From Alphaproteobacteria bacterium (lineage in GTDB: Bacteria > Pseudomonadota > Alphaproteobacteria > Rhizobiales > Rhizobiaceae): a stretch of DNA of 64,000 nt. The notes below the pieces were generated by a model. It saw only the letters and a list, made by a program, of their open reading frames with translations, ran no database searches and was not told where the DNA came from. The translations under genes were made by a program, and so were the position numbers. The DNA lies in assembly GCA_016861165.1 (NCBI GenBank), contig BOKV01000001.1, positions 62,001 through 126,000 on the forward strand. The letters run 5' to 3'. Shown in pieces: positions 46,704-56,700 of this stretch (the first letter of the stretch is position 1; each line of letters opens with the position of its first letter).

Positions 46704-46786
46704 CCGACACTCCCTTGGCCATGCGCACAGCCTAGGTCCAGAATCTTGCGCTAGCCTTGCACTGCCCGTCGCGGCGGGCTTCGCAT

Positions 46787-47200
46787 TCACGCCTGGCGGC
46801 CGGTCAGGCGCACCAGCACCGGCCAGGCGGCCACGGTCTCCATCAATGCCGCGTCGGCGCGCTGCTGCTCGACCCGGGCCGCCAGCCGGCTTTCCAGTTC
46901 GAGCAGCGCGTCCTTGACGGCCTTCGACTGCACGTTGCGATGGCTGATGTCGTTGATTAGCCGGCGTTCTTCGTCAACGATGGCCGCGTTGCGGGCGGCC
47001 TCGCGCAGGCCGTGGCCGGCGAGCAGGCCGCCGAGCGCCAGGTCGCCGTCGAGGAACCGGGCGGCCGCCCGCTCCGCCTCGGCCGAAAGGCGCATGCGCT
47101 GTTCGTGAGCGTGCAGCTCGGCGGCGAGGCGGACCTGCTCGGCCTCGCGGAAGCGGCGCAACGCCTTCAGCCGCCTCAGCTTTCGCTCGGTGTCCTGCAC
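46787..47200 (-). CDS. FliJ-like coiled-coil flagellar protein
   Basis: 137 aa, RKLRRLKALRRFREAEQVRLAAELHAHEQRMRL; next to fliR. Confidence 0.5.
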   Translation of the reverse strand: MQDTERKLRRLKALRRFREAEQVRLAAELHAHEQRMRLSAEAERAAARFLDGDLALGGLLAGHGLREAARNAAIVDEERRLINDISHRNVQSKAVKDALLELESRLAARVEQQRADAALMETVAAWPVLVRLTGRQA

Positions 47201-47203
47201 GGC

Positions 47204-47956
47204 TCACAGCCCCACGATGGCGGTGAGCGCCGTCATGAACAGCGCCACCATATCGTCGCCGATCCAGTAGAGCATGGCGAGCCCGCCGGCGATCAGAAAC
47301 GGGGTCAGGATGAAATAAACCGGAATCTGCGGCGTCAGCTTGTTGATGACGCCGGACAGCATGTTGACCGAGATGGTGAAGATCACGAACGGCGCGGCCA
47401 GCCGCAGCACGGTCAGGAAGGCATCCGACAGCCCGTCGCGCAGGCGGATCACCATGTCGGCCAGGACCGGGAATTCACCCAGCGCCACCACCTCGAAGGT
47501 GAGCGCGACGGCCAGGATGGCGTTGGCGTGCAGGCCGAGTACGAAGAACAGCGTCACCGCGGCGGCGTTGAACAGGGCCGACAGCGCCGGCGCCCCCTGC
47601 CCCTCCTCCATCGGCACGCCGGGAATGGCGTTGAGCCCGATCATCTGCGTGACCGTCTCTCCCATGAAGGAGAGCGCGGCCACGAAGAAGCGGATCGGCA
47701 GCGCGAAGGCGGCGCCGGTCACCATCTCGGCGGCGATGCGGCGCAGAATGTCGGTCGGATCGTCTGCCACTCCGGCCATGTCGAAGCGGTCGGCCACGCC
47801 CGGAAAGACCGCCAGCGATATCGCCACGGCGATGAACAGACGCACCTGCATCGGCGCCTGCGCGGTCGAGAAGCCGGGCAGCAGCATCAGGCAGGTGCCG
47901 ACGCGCGTGAAGACGAGGAAGATGCCGATGATGAGATCGTCGGCGGCGAGGTTCAT
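47204..47956 (-). CDS. fliR: Flagellar export protein FliR
   Basis: [40 protein letters not shown]; multi-TM; adjacent to flhA. Confidence 0.93.
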   Translation of the reverse strand: MNLAADDLIIGIFLVFTRVGTCLMLLPGFSTAQAPMQVRLFIAVAISLAVFPGVADRFDMAGVADDPTDILRRIAAEMVTGAAFALPIRFFVAALSFMGETVTQMIGLNAIPGVPMEEGQGAPALSALFNAAAVTLFFVLGLHANAILAVALTFEVVALGEFPVLADMVIRLRDGLSDAFLTVLRLAAPFVIFTISVNMLSGVINKLTPQIPVYFILTPFLIAGGLAMLYWIGDDMVALFMTALTAIVGL

Positions 47957-50043
47957 GAGACGCTGCCGAGCGCCCTGACCGTGATGCCGCGGGCGATCTC
48001 CAGATGCGAGAGGACCGGCAGGGTCGGCTGCAGCCGCTCGATAACCATGCGCACATAGGGGCGCGCCTCGGGTGCGGTGGTGATGGCGAAATGCTCGCCC
48101 TTGTCGGTCAGCTCGCGCGTCTTGTCGCCGATCTCGCGGCTGAACTGCTCGAGCTCGGCCGGGTCCATCTGGAACTCGATGACCTCGCCGCGGCCGTTGC
48201 GTTTCAGCGCATTGTGGAAGGCGAGGTCCCAGCGCCGGCCGAGCCGCAGGATCGGCAGCTCGTTGTTGCGGCAGATGTCGCCGCAGATCTGCGAGGCCAG
48301 CCGCATGCGCACATGCTCGGCGATCTGCTCGGTGCGCTTCACATGCGGGGCGATCTCTGCGACCGCCTCCAGCACCAGGTTCATGTTGCGGATCGACACC
48401 CGCTCGGCCAGCAGCAGCTTCATGACGGCCTGCAGGCCGGAGTAGGACAGGTGGGTCGGGCAGATTTCCTCAACCAGGCGCACATATTCGCCCTCGAGCC
48501 CGCCGATGAGCTGGCGGATGTCCCTGTAGGAAAAGAGCTGCGACAGGTTGTTGCGGATCACTTCACTGAGATGGGTGAGGATGACCGACAGCACGTCGAC
48601 CGGCTTGTAGCCGGCGCGGCGAAGCTCCGGCACGAACATGTCGGATACCCGCCAGGCCGGACTGCCGAAGGCGGGCTCGGTCACCTCCTCATAGGGCACC
48701 GGCGGCGGCGGGTCGCCGTTGGGCAGCACGAGCACGTCGGCGAGCGACACGGTCTCGGCGGCGACGCGGGTGCCGAAAATGCTGATCTCATAGGCCGCCG
48801 GCGCCAGCGAGACATTCTCGCTGACCTTGATCTCGGGAACGACGAAACCGAACTCGCGCGCGAACTTGTTGCGCATCTTGGCGACACGGCTGCCCATCTC
48901 GTCCTGGGAGGCCATCAATTTCATCGCCAGCTGCTTGCCGAAGGCGAGCTCGATCTCGGGGATGCGCAGCGCCTCCTTGACCGAATTGGAGCTTTCCTGC
49001 TCCCGCGCCGCCTGCTCGCGGCGCTGGCGCTCCTCCTCGGCGAGGCGGCGCTCGTTGATCCGTCGCGGGATGATGATTCCGGTCGCCGCCATGATCGAGG
49101 CGAGCACGAGGAACGGCAGCAGCGGCAGGCCCGGCGTCAGCGACAGCATGGCCATCAGCCCGGCGGCGACGAACAGCGCGCGCGGATAGTTGCCGAGCTG
49201 GCTCAGCACCGCGACATCGGCCGATCCGGTATTGCCGCCCTTGGAGACGACCAGGCCGGCGGCGAGCGAGATGATCAGGGCCGGAATCTGGGAGACCAGT
49301 CCGTCGCCGACCGACAGCTTGGTGAAGATGTCGGCAGCCTGGGACAGGTCCATGTCGTGGCGCCAGATGGCGATGATGATGCCACCGAAGATGTTGACGG
49401 CGGTGATCAGCAGCCCGGCGATGGCGTCGCCGCGCACGAATTTCGAGGCGCCGTCCATGGCGCCGAAGAAGGCGCTCTCCTGTTCGAGCTCGCGCCGGCG
49501 GCGCTGGGCCTCCTTCTCGTCGAGCAGGCCGGCCGACAGATCGGCGTCGATGGCCATCTGCTTGCCTGGAATGGCGTCGAGCGTAAAGCGGGCGCCGACC
49601 TCGGCGATGCGGGTCGCACCCTTGGTGATGACGATGAAATTGACCGTGACCAGGATCAGGAAGACGATCAGGCCGATGACGAAGTCGCCGCTCATGACGA
49701 GGCGGGAAAAGCCGGAGATGACGTAGCCGGCCGAGGTCTCGCCCTCGGCGCCGTTCGACAGGATGAGCCGCGTCGTCGCAACGTTGAGCGACAGGCGCAG
49801 CATGGTGGCGATCAGCAGGACCGTCGGGAAGGAGGAGAAGTCGAGCGGCTTCTGGATCCACAGCGCCACCATCAGGATCAGCACCGAGATCGCGATCGAC
49901 AGGGCGAGGCCGAGGTCGATCAGGAAGGCCGGGATCGGCAGGAACAGCACCGACAGGATGAAGACGATGCCGAGCGCGAAGCCGACGTCGCGACCGGAAT
50001 TCTGCGTCTCGATCGCGACCGGTGCGGAAGTCGAAGTGGTCAA
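47953..50043 (-). CDS. flhA: Flagellar export protein FlhA
   Basis: 696 aa; [60 protein letters not shown]. Confidence 0.97.
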   Translation of the reverse strand: MTTSTSAPVAIETQNSGRDVGFALGIVFILSVLFLPIPAFLIDLGLALSIAISVLILMVALWIQKPLDFSSFPTVLLIATMLRLSLNVATTRLILSNGAEGETSAGYVISGFSRLVMSGDFVIGLIVFLILVTVNFIVITKGATRIAEVGARFTLDAIPGKQMAIDADLSAGLLDEKEAQRRRRELEQESAFFGAMDGASKFVRGDAIAGLLITAVNIFGGIIIAIWRHDMDLSQAADIFTKLSVGDGLVSQIPALIISLAAGLVVSKGGNTGSADVAVLSQLGNYPRALFVAAGLMAMLSLTPGLPLLPFLVLASIMAATGIIIPRRINERRLAEEERQRREQAAREQESSNSVKEALRIPEIELAFGKQLAMKLMASQDEMGSRVAKMRNKFAREFGFVVPEIKVSENVSLAPAAYEISIFGTRVAAETVSLADVLVLPNGDPPPPVPYEEVTEPAFGSPAWRVSDMFVPELRRAGYKPVDVLSVILTHLSEVIRNNLSQLFSYRDIRQLIGGLEGEYVRLVEEICPTHLSYSGLQAVMKLLLAERVSIRNMNLVLEAVAEIAPHVKRTEQIAEHVRMRLASQICGDICRNNELPILRLGRRWDLAFHNALKRNGRGEVIEFQMDPAELEQFSREIGDKTRELTDKGEHFAITTAPEARPYVRMVIERLQPTLPVLSHLEIARGITVRALGSVS

Positions 50044-50096
50044 TGCGTCCTCGCCGGCGGTTCAGCAATATCTGCCAGCCGAGCCTAGATGGCCAA

Positions 50097-50109
50097 CCTT
50101 GCGCGGAAT
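50097..50109 (-). promoter_or_regulatory. Flagellar promoter motif upstream of flhA
   Basis: CCTTGCGCGGAAT on + strand in the fliQ/flhA intergenic region. Confidence 0.45.
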
Positions 50110-50149
50110 TGGTCGCGCCGCTGGCGAGGATGGCGCGAGAGCGCCCGCC

Positions 50150-50416
50150 TCAGAAGCCGCCGCCAATATGGTTGAACGAAAGCCGGGCGAGGACGTTGAC
50201 CTGGCTGGCGATGAAGGGCGCAGACAGCGAGGCGACCAGCACCACGGCGACGATCTTGGGGATGAAGGTCAGCGTCACCTCCTGGATCTGGGTCAGTGCC
50301 TGCAACAGCGCGATCACGGTGCCGACCACCATAGCGGTGACGACGATCGGACCGGATGCGAACAGGAGCGCGCGAAACGCCGCCTGCACCAGTTCCATGG
50401 CGTCGGCTTCGTTCAT
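50150..50416 (-). CDS. fliQ: Flagellar export protein FliQ
   Basis: 88 aa, two TMs, VGTVIALLQALTQIQEVTLTFIPKIVAV. Confidence 0.93.
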   Translation of the reverse strand: MNEADAMELVQAAFRALLFASGPIVVTAMVVGTVIALLQALTQIQEVTLTFIPKIVAVVLVASLSAPFIASQVNVLARLSFNHIGGGF

Positions 50417-50456
50417 CGTCCCCGTCCCGTTGCGGCGAATGCCTGGCGAAGGGCCC

Positions 50457-50870
50457 TCACGCGCCCGGATCGGCGATGACCACGCCCGACTGGACGAGCA
50501 CCTCGCCGCCGCCGGCGAGCGTGGCGACCAGCCCGTCATCGGTGATCCTGACGGAATCGACGACACCGGTGACCTTGCCGTCGGCGGAGGTGATCTGCTT
50601 GCCGATCAGGGCGGCACCCTCGCCGATGTTGAGATAGGTCAGCATGAGGTCGAGCTTGGCATTGGTCTGGGTCTGCTGCTCGACGGCCGAGAACGAGGCG
50701 AGCTGGGCGATGAACTCGGCATTGTCCGTCGGGTTGAGCGGGTCCTGGTTCTGGAGCTGCGTGACCAGCAGTTGGAGGAAGGTGTCGTAGTCGGCGGTCA
50801 CGTTGGCGGCGGGCGTGCTCGCCGTGGTGTTGAACGAACTGCGTGCGGCGATCGCGGCGACGGTGTCCAT
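50457..50870 (-). CDS. flgD: Flagellar hook assembly protein FlgD
   Basis: DYDTFLQLLVTQLQNQDPLNPTDNAEFIAQLASFSAVEQQTQTN. Confidence 0.94.
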   Translation of the reverse strand: MDTVAAIAARSSFNTTASTPAANVTADYDTFLQLLVTQLQNQDPLNPTDNAEFIAQLASFSAVEQQTQTNAKLDLMLTYLNIGEGAALIGKQITSADGKVTGVVDSVRITDDGLVATLAGGGEVLVQSGVVIADPGA

Positions 50871-50871
50871 C

Positions 50872-51336
50872 TCAGGCTCCCATCTGCTTGGCCATGGCCT
50901 GGTCGAGGGCGGCGCCGGCCGCCGGCAGCGGCGCCAGTTCCCCCGGCGGGCCCGAGAGCACGCCTTCCTCGATGCGGAACAGCTCGCGCAGCACCTTGAG
51001 GGCGCCGAACACCTTGCCCGAGCGGACCTCGCTCTGTGCGGCGGCGACGCCGTTGCGCAGGGTTTCGTTGTCGAGCACATCAAGCAGCGATTCGACCATG
51101 CCGTCGAACAGCTTCAGCGGCGCCTCGGTGTTGGCCGGGTCCATGAGCAGCATCTGCACGACGAAATAGAGCTGGCGCAGCGGCGTCGAGGCCTCCTCGG
51201 CCTGCATGACGTGGTTCTCCATCAGGAACGTCACGTCGTTCAACAGCTCGATCGACACCTTGCGATCGAACCGGATGACGGCGCCGTTGATGTAGAGCTT
51301 CTCGTTCGGGCGGATGTAGAGTCGGATGTTGCCCAT
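50872..51336 (-). CDS. flbT: Flagellar biosynthesis repressor FlbT
   Basis: IRLYIRPNEKLYINGAVIRFDRKVSIELLNDVTFLMENHVMQAEEASTPLRQLYFVVQMLLMDP. Confidence 0.95.
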   Translation of the reverse strand: MGNIRLYIRPNEKLYINGAVIRFDRKVSIELLNDVTFLMENHVMQAEEASTPLRQLYFVVQMLLMDPANTEAPLKLFDGMVESLLDVLDNETLRNGVAAAQSEVRSGKVFGALKVLRELFRIEEGVLSGPPGELAPLPAAGAALDQAMAKQMGA

Positions 51337-51719
51337 CACGCCAGTCCCTTCTCGATGATCCTGCAGATTTCGGTCAAGGTCTCGAAGTCCCGCCTGGTGT
51401 CGCGGCGCAGCGCCTCGCACTCGCGCAGGATGAAGATGCCGATCGATATGATCTGCGCCTTGAGTTCGGCCGGGTAGGCGTTCTGCGGCGAGGCGATGTC
51501 CTCGAGCAGCGCCGACCACAGCCGGCTGACCGTATAGATGGCGGTCGCCCGCTTGCCGGGATTGGCGCGGTCGGCGTCGGCCTCTTCCATCGCCGTGATC
51601 GACAGGCGCATGGCCCGGCTTTCCCGGGAGCGCGACTCGACGGCGCTGTCATCAAGGATTTCGGCGTAACTCGAATGCACGTTCCCAACCCCGGTTGCGT
51701 TCGGTGCCGGCCGGCCCAT
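51336..51719 (-). CDS. flaF: Flagellar biosynthesis regulator FlaF
   Basis: DANRANPGKRATAIYTVSRLWSALLEDIASPQN-type motif; stop overlaps flbT start; start may be GTG 51680. Confidence 0.93.
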   Translation of the reverse strand: MGRPAPNATGVGNVHSSYAEILDDSAVESRSRESRAMRLSITAMEEADADRANPGKRATAIYTVSRLWSALLEDIASPQNAYPAELKAQIISIGIFILRECEALRRDTRRDFETLTEICRIIEKGLA

Positions 51720-51746
51720 GCCTGCTCATGGCTGCGCCGGCGGCAT

Positions 51747-52787
51747 TCACAGATAGTCCATGATCGAAAGTCCCCGTATCTTGGCGGTGACAGCGTACGA
51801 AGCCTCGATGCTGGCCAGGAGTTCGTTGATACGCATTGCGACCTCGTAGGAATCGACGCCCTGCAGGGCATTGACCGTGTTGGTCAGGATGATCTCCTGG
51901 TAGTCGAGGCGCTCGCCGGCGGCGGCGACCCGGTTCTCGACAACGCCGAGCCGCGACTGGACCGACGTTGTCTCGGCAATCCCCTGCGACAGCCGCTCGA
52001 CGGCGAAGCGGACCACGGCGTTCATCGTTTCGTCGCCGATGGCCGAGCCGCCGAGTTCGGCCATGATGGCGTAGCCGGCGGCGAGCCGGCGCATCGAACT
52101 GTCATTGGCGTTGCCGGGCAGTTCGGTGACCGCGCTCAGCGAATATTTGACACGGATGTCGCGCGTCGAGGCTCCGGTCCAGTCGGCCTGCCAGCCGGCG
52201 TCGTCGAACAGGTCCGAATAGGCGCCTTCGAGGAACGCCGTCATCGCCGCTGCATCGATGCCGGCCACCGCCGGATCGTCGGGCAGCATGCCGAACTCGG
52301 CCAGGAAGGCGGCGCGGACGGCGGCCTGAGGTCCCGCCGCGTAGTCGTTGATCGCCGGAATGTCGGTGTTGATGCCGGAGAACACATACTCGCCGCGGAA
52401 GGTGGTGTTGGCCAGCATGGCGAAATCGTTGATGCCGGCGACGCCGAACTGCGACAGCAGGTTGCGGTCGAGATTGTCGCTCATCTCGACGGCCAGCTGG
52501 TCGACCATGGACTGGGCGCCGGCGACCATGGCGCCCATGGCGTCCTGCATCACCGTCATGCGCTCGGCGACAAGGCCGTTGGTGACCTGCACCTGCTGGA
52601 TCGACTCGATCTGGCGCCGCGTCGACACCAGATGGGTGGCGAGGGAGCCCAGTTCGAGCCCGATGTCGTGCTTGCGGCCGGTCGACAGTTCGAGCTGCCG
52701 GCGCGACAGCTCCGACTGCATCGACTGGATGGAATCGCGGAGCCGCGCGTTGAGCAGGTAGGTGCTGGTGAAATTCACGTCCATCAG
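51747..52787 (-). CDS. flgL: Flagellar hook-filament junction protein FlgL
   Basis: LRDSIQSMQSELSRRQLELSTGRKHDIGLELG; flagellin-like termini; start approximate. Confidence 0.9.
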   Translation of the reverse strand: MMDVNFTSTYLLNARLRDSIQSMQSELSRRQLELSTGRKHDIGLELGSLATHLVSTRRQIESIQQVQVTNGLVAERMTVMQDAMGAMVAGAQSMVDQLAVEMSDNLDRNLLSQFGVAGINDFAMLANTTFRGEYVFSGINTDIPAINDYAAGPQAAVRAAFLAEFGMLPDDPAVAGIDAAAMTAFLEGAYSDLFDDAGWQADWTGASTRDIRVKYSLSAVTELPGNANDSSMRRLAAGYAIMAELGGSAIGDETMNAVVRFAVERLSQGIAETTSVQSRLGVVENRVAAAGERLDYQEIILTNTVNALQGVDSYEVAMRINELLASIEASYAVTAKIRGLSIMDYL

Positions 52788-52792
52788 CCGCC

Positions 52793-54256
52793 TCACACCG
52801 CCGCCAGCAGGGTGGCGATCAGTTCGTCGACGGCGGCGATAAGCTTGGCCGAGGCCTGGTAGGCGCGCTCGACCTCCAGCAGCTGGCTCATCTCGTAATC
52901 GAGGTTGGGACCGGTCTCCAGCCGCAGCGAATCGCTCAGCCGCGCCTTGAGTTCGGTGCGGTAGTCGAGCCGGTCGCTGGCGTCCTGGCGGGCCTGCTCG
53001 AAGGCACCGACGAACATGTCGGCGAAGCTGTCGAGGCCGCCGTCGGTGGTCAGCGCGGCCGCCGCGTCGAACGGCCGCGACTGCGACATCAGGTCGCTGA
53101 AGGCGAGCAGGCGGTCGGTATAGGAGGCCGATCCGGCCGTGTTCTCAACATAGTCGGGATCGCCGGAAATGCCGCCGTCGCGCAGCAGCGTCGGATCGCC
53201 GCCCTGGAAAAGGTCGACGGCCGCGTTGACGGCGATCGACAGCGCGATCCCTGGCTCCAGCGTGCCCGACGCCGGTAGCGCCGGCCCGCCCGACCAGGTG
53301 AACAGCCCCGCCAGCGGCGGCTTGCCGCCACCTGTCTGGTCGGTCTCGGCAAAGACCTCGATCAGCCCGCGCGCCAATTCATCGAGGCGCGCCTGCTGCT
53401 GGGGCAGCACCGAATCGCGCGCCTCGATGTAGCCCGCAAGGCGGCCACCGCTGATCGCCAGCCCGGCATCGGCGCCGGTGGCCGGCACACCGTCGACATA
53501 GACGGCGTTGCCGGCGGTCGCCGGCCCGTAGGAGGTGGTCGGCGCGAACTCGACGGCGCGCGGCACCTTGTCGAACAGGGTCAGGCCGCTGTTGGTGTAG
53601 ATGGCGATGTCGTTGTCGGCGCGCACGCGCACCGAGATGCCGATCTCCTCCGAAAGCTGCGCCACCAGCATGTCGCGCTTGTCGAGGGCGTCAAAGATGG
53701 TGGCGCCGGTGCGGCTGCCCTGGACGATCTCGTCATTGACCGTCTTGATCTGGGCAAGCAGTTCGTTGACCTTGGCAACGCTGCCGTCCACGGCCTGATC
53801 GGCCTCCCGGCGCAGCGTCAGCACCTGCGAATAGGAGGAGTTGAGATAGGTCGCGAGGTCGCGGGCGCGCTCCACCAGCGCCGAGAGCGCTGAGGGATCG
53901 GCAGGGCTGGCGGCGGCGAGATCGACTCCGTCCTTGAGCGCGCCGAGCAGCGCTGATGGCGAATATTGCAGGTCATCGCCGCCCATCATCGCCGACAGCC
54001 GGCTGAAATAGTCGACAACCACCTTCTGCTGGGATTGCTTGGAGCTGGCGATGCCGAGCGCCTCGACCAGCGACTGGTCGACACGGCGCACGACCTGCAC
54101 GGTCTGGAAACCATTGGCGCCGGGAGAAAGCTGAGCTTCCCGGCGCACATAGTCGGGATTGCCGACGCCCGAGATGTTCTGCGAGATCGTCGAGACCTGC
54201 CGCGACGTATTCGACAGCGAATTGGTCGCAATCCGCAGCGCGCTCGTCAGCGTCAT
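52793..54256 (-). CDS. flgK: Flagellar hook-associated protein FlgK
   Basis: ALRIATNSLSNTSRQVSTISQNISGVGNPDYVRREAQL; C-terminal QLLEVERAYQASAKLIAAVDELI. Confidence 0.93.
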   Translation of the reverse strand: MTLTSALRIATNSLSNTSRQVSTISQNISGVGNPDYVRREAQLSPGANGFQTVQVVRRVDQSLVEALGIASSKQSQQKVVVDYFSRLSAMMGGDDLQYSPSALLGALKDGVDLAAASPADPSALSALVERARDLATYLNSSYSQVLTLRREADQAVDGSVAKVNELLAQIKTVNDEIVQGSRTGATIFDALDKRDMLVAQLSEEIGISVRVRADNDIAIYTNSGLTLFDKVPRAVEFAPTTSYGPATAGNAVYVDGVPATGADAGLAISGGRLAGYIEARDSVLPQQQARLDELARGLIEVFAETDQTGGGKPPLAGLFTWSGGPALPASGTLEPGIALSIAVNAAVDLFQGGDPTLLRDGGISGDPDYVENTAGSASYTDRLLAFSDLMSQSRPFDAAAALTTDGGLDSFADMFVGAFEQARQDASDRLDYRTELKARLSDSLRLETGPNLDYEMSQLLEVERAYQASAKLIAAVDELIATLLAAV

Positions 54257-54317
54257 GGTCGCCCTGCCCAACCAGACGGGCTATGCATCCTTCAATCCCC
54301 CGCCCACAATCCCGTCA

Positions 54318-55571
54318 CTAGCGCTTGAGGTTCACCAGCACGTCCATCAGGTCCGAACCGGTCTGGAACACCTTCGAGTTGGCGGCGTAGCTGCGCTGCG
54401 CCTCGATCATGATGGTAAGCTCGGTGGCCATGTCGACATTCGACTCCTCCAGCGCGCCGGAGGAAATGGTGCCGTAGCCCTGCGAGCCGGCGCGCCCGAC
54501 GAGAACATCGCCCGAGGCGATGGTCACCGAGAAGTTGTTGCCCGACAGCGCCCGCAGGTTGTCCGGGCTCGGCACCTTGGCGACGGCAAGCTGGTAGAGC
54601 GAGCGGACGAAGCCGTTCTCGTAAATGCCGTAGACGGTGCCGTCGTCACCGATCTCGACCCGCTCCACCGCGCCGGGCGCCGAACCGTTGGCGTCGGCCG
54701 CCAGCACCGTGTAGTCGACGCCGAGTTGGCTGGCGCCGGAGAAGTCGACCGTCATCGAGGCGCCGCCCGGAACGGTCAGCGTCATGTCGGTGGCACTGGT
54801 CGACAGCAGGCTGCCGGTGGTCGCGTCGAACTCCAGCGTTTCCGTGGCGAGCGGACCGGACGCATAGGGAAATGCGTCTGGCGTGCCTGCCTCGGAGGCG
54901 TCGAAGGCAGTCACCTCCCAGGTCTCGGCGGCGGTCTTGGTGAAATAGAAGTCGATGAACCGCTCCTTGCCCAGATTGTCGTAGACGACCATCGAGGTCT
55001 TGCCGGAATATTCGGCATTCGCGACATTGGCCGACGGCAGCAGCGCCGCCACCGCCGCCTCCGACGGAAGGTTGACGGTCATCGAGGCCGCCGTCGTCGG
55101 CTCCGTCTGCAGTTCCAGCAAGCCGACGGCGATCGGCGACAGGCCGGCGAACCCGTTGGCGACGCCGGTCGTGCCGAGGCTGCTGAGGTCGTAGCCCAGT
55201 ACCGTCTGGCCGCTCGAATTGACCAGATACCCTTCGGCATTGACGAGGAAGGAGCCCGCGCGCGTCAGATAATAGTCGCCGGCCGGGTCCTGGACGATGA
55301 AGAAGCCCGTACCGCTGATGGCCAGGTCGGTCGCCGAGGTCGTCGCCCGCAGCGAGCCCTGCTGGCTGACCTCGCGGCGCACGGCCGTCGACACGCTGCC
55401 CGAATTGTAGCCGCCGGCGCGGTTGTCGAGGACCTGCGTCTCGAATTCCAGCGAGGCACGCTTGTAGCCGAAGGTGCTGGTGTTGGCGATGTTGTCGGCG
55501 ACGGTCGCCAGGCGTCCGGCCAGCGCCGACATCCCCGACACGCTGGTCCGCATCATCCCGTAAAGGCTCAT
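54318..55571 (-). CDS. flgE: Flagellar hook protein FlgE
   Basis: GMMRTSVSGMSALAGRLATVADNIANTSTFGYKRA; C-terminal EESNVDMATELTIMIEAQRSYAANSKVFQT. Confidence 0.95.
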   Translation of the reverse strand: MSLYGMMRTSVSGMSALAGRLATVADNIANTSTFGYKRASLEFETQVLDNRAGGYNSGSVSTAVRREVSQQGSLRATTSATDLAISGTGFFIVQDPAGDYYLTRAGSFLVNAEGYLVNSSGQTVLGYDLSSLGTTGVANGFAGLSPIAVGLLELQTEPTTAASMTVNLPSEAAVAALLPSANVANAEYSGKTSMVVYDNLGKERFIDFYFTKTAAETWEVTAFDASEAGTPDAFPYASGPLATETLEFDATTGSLLSTSATDMTLTVPGGASMTVDFSGASQLGVDYTVLAADANGSAPGAVERVEIGDDGTVYGIYENGFVRSLYQLAVAKVPSPDNLRALSGNNFSVTIASGDVLVGRAGSQGYGTISSGALEESNVDMATELTIMIEAQRSYAANSKVFQTGSDLMDVLVNLKR

Positions 55572-55607
55572 CGACGTTCTCCTCGCGCCTCAGATCATTC
55601 CGCCAAG

Positions 55608-55633
55608 CCTTGCACGCAAACCTTGCGCGAAAC
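55608..55633 (-). promoter_or_regulatory. Tandem flagellar promoter motif upstream of flgE
   Basis: CCTTGCACGCAAA-CCTTGCGCGAAAC on + strand; recurs upstream of fliF and flhA. Confidence 0.5.
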
Positions 55634-55722
55634 TAACTGTCCTGACCTGAACCGCCATTGGGAAACGGTTGAAATGAAAATGGAATTGCCCTGCATTGCC
55701 GGCCCCGCCGCCGCGGCGCCAC

Positions 55723-56454
55723 TCACGCGGCGATCGAGCCCGCCTCCGCCTCGACGACCTCGTCCCCGGCCGTCACCTCGCGGCCGAGCTCCAGCCGGTA
55801 GCCGAGATAGCGCTTGGAATCGATCGGATCGTGGCCCATGCGCATCTTGAGCTTCTTGCGCAGCTTGGAGATGTGGCTCTCGATGACGCACTCCTCGACA
55901 TGCTCGTCAAACACGCCATAGATGGCGTTGAAGATCTGCGACTTGGTCGCCCGCCGCCCGCGGATGCTGGCCAGGTATTCGAGGATGCGGCGCTCGCGCC
56001 GCGGCAGACTCAGCGGTTCGCCGTCGACCTCCGGATCGCGGCCGTCGAAGAAGATCGCCAGGTGGCGGTGCCGGCCGCCGGTCGCTTCGGCGCGGATCAG
56101 CCGCTTCTTGATGGCGGCGATGCGCGCCGCCAGCTCCTGATAGTGCACCGGCTTGGCGACGACATCATCGACGCCGCAATTGAACAGGCGCACGACCTGT
56201 TCCAGGTTGCGCGCATCGATGAGGACAACGACCGGAGCCTCCGACACTTTGCGGATGCGGGCCACCTGGCCTTCCGGATTGTCGCATTCGCCGATGATGA
56301 AGGCCTCGACCGAGGCCAGGTCCTCATCCCCGCTGACACCGATCCATTCCTCGAATTCCTGGGAGCCGATCCGGGCCACCGTCTCGCCGGCCTGTTCGAA
56401 CCGGCCTTTGTAGCCATCCACGACCAATGGGCGTTCTTCGAGGAAAATGATCAT
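55723..56454 (-). CDS. ftcR: Flagellar transcriptional regulator FtcR (response-regulator type)
   Basis: MIIFLEERPLVVDGYKGRFEQAGETVARI; C-terminal winged helix (LPRRERRILEYLASIRGRRATKSQIFNAIYG..ESHISKLRKKL). Confidence 0.88.
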   Translation of the reverse strand: MIIFLEERPLVVDGYKGRFEQAGETVARIGSQEFEEWIGVSGDEDLASVEAFIIGECDNPEGQVARIRKVSEAPVVVLIDARNLEQVVRLFNCGVDDVVAKPVHYQELAARIAAIKKRLIRAEATGGRHRHLAIFFDGRDPEVDGEPLSLPRRERRILEYLASIRGRRATKSQIFNAIYGVFDEHVEECVIESHISKLRKKLKMRMGHDPIDSKRYLGYRLELGREVTAGDEVVEAEAGSIAA

Positions 56455-56700
56455 CCCGGCCCCCGCATTTCGAATCATTTCGATGCCGCCGGGAACCAGC
56501 TAACCTTGTGGATAAGTGACGACCAATAGATGATTTCTTGCAGGCAGTTTCTTGCCTGTCCGGCGCCCGATCGGGGCAATTGCCGCGAAAACATGTGCAG
56601 AAATGCCGATCGTTGCCGGTCGTGGACGACTCGCGGTTGACATCGGTCCGGCGAAATCGCGCCCCTGATTCGGCGGGCGGCGGCGGGCGATCTCCAACAC

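Noticed and set aside
48004-50088. 694-aa plus-strand ORF opposite flhA
   Set aside because: Low-complexity H/R/D/G-rich antisense frame; FlhA is unambiguous on minus strand
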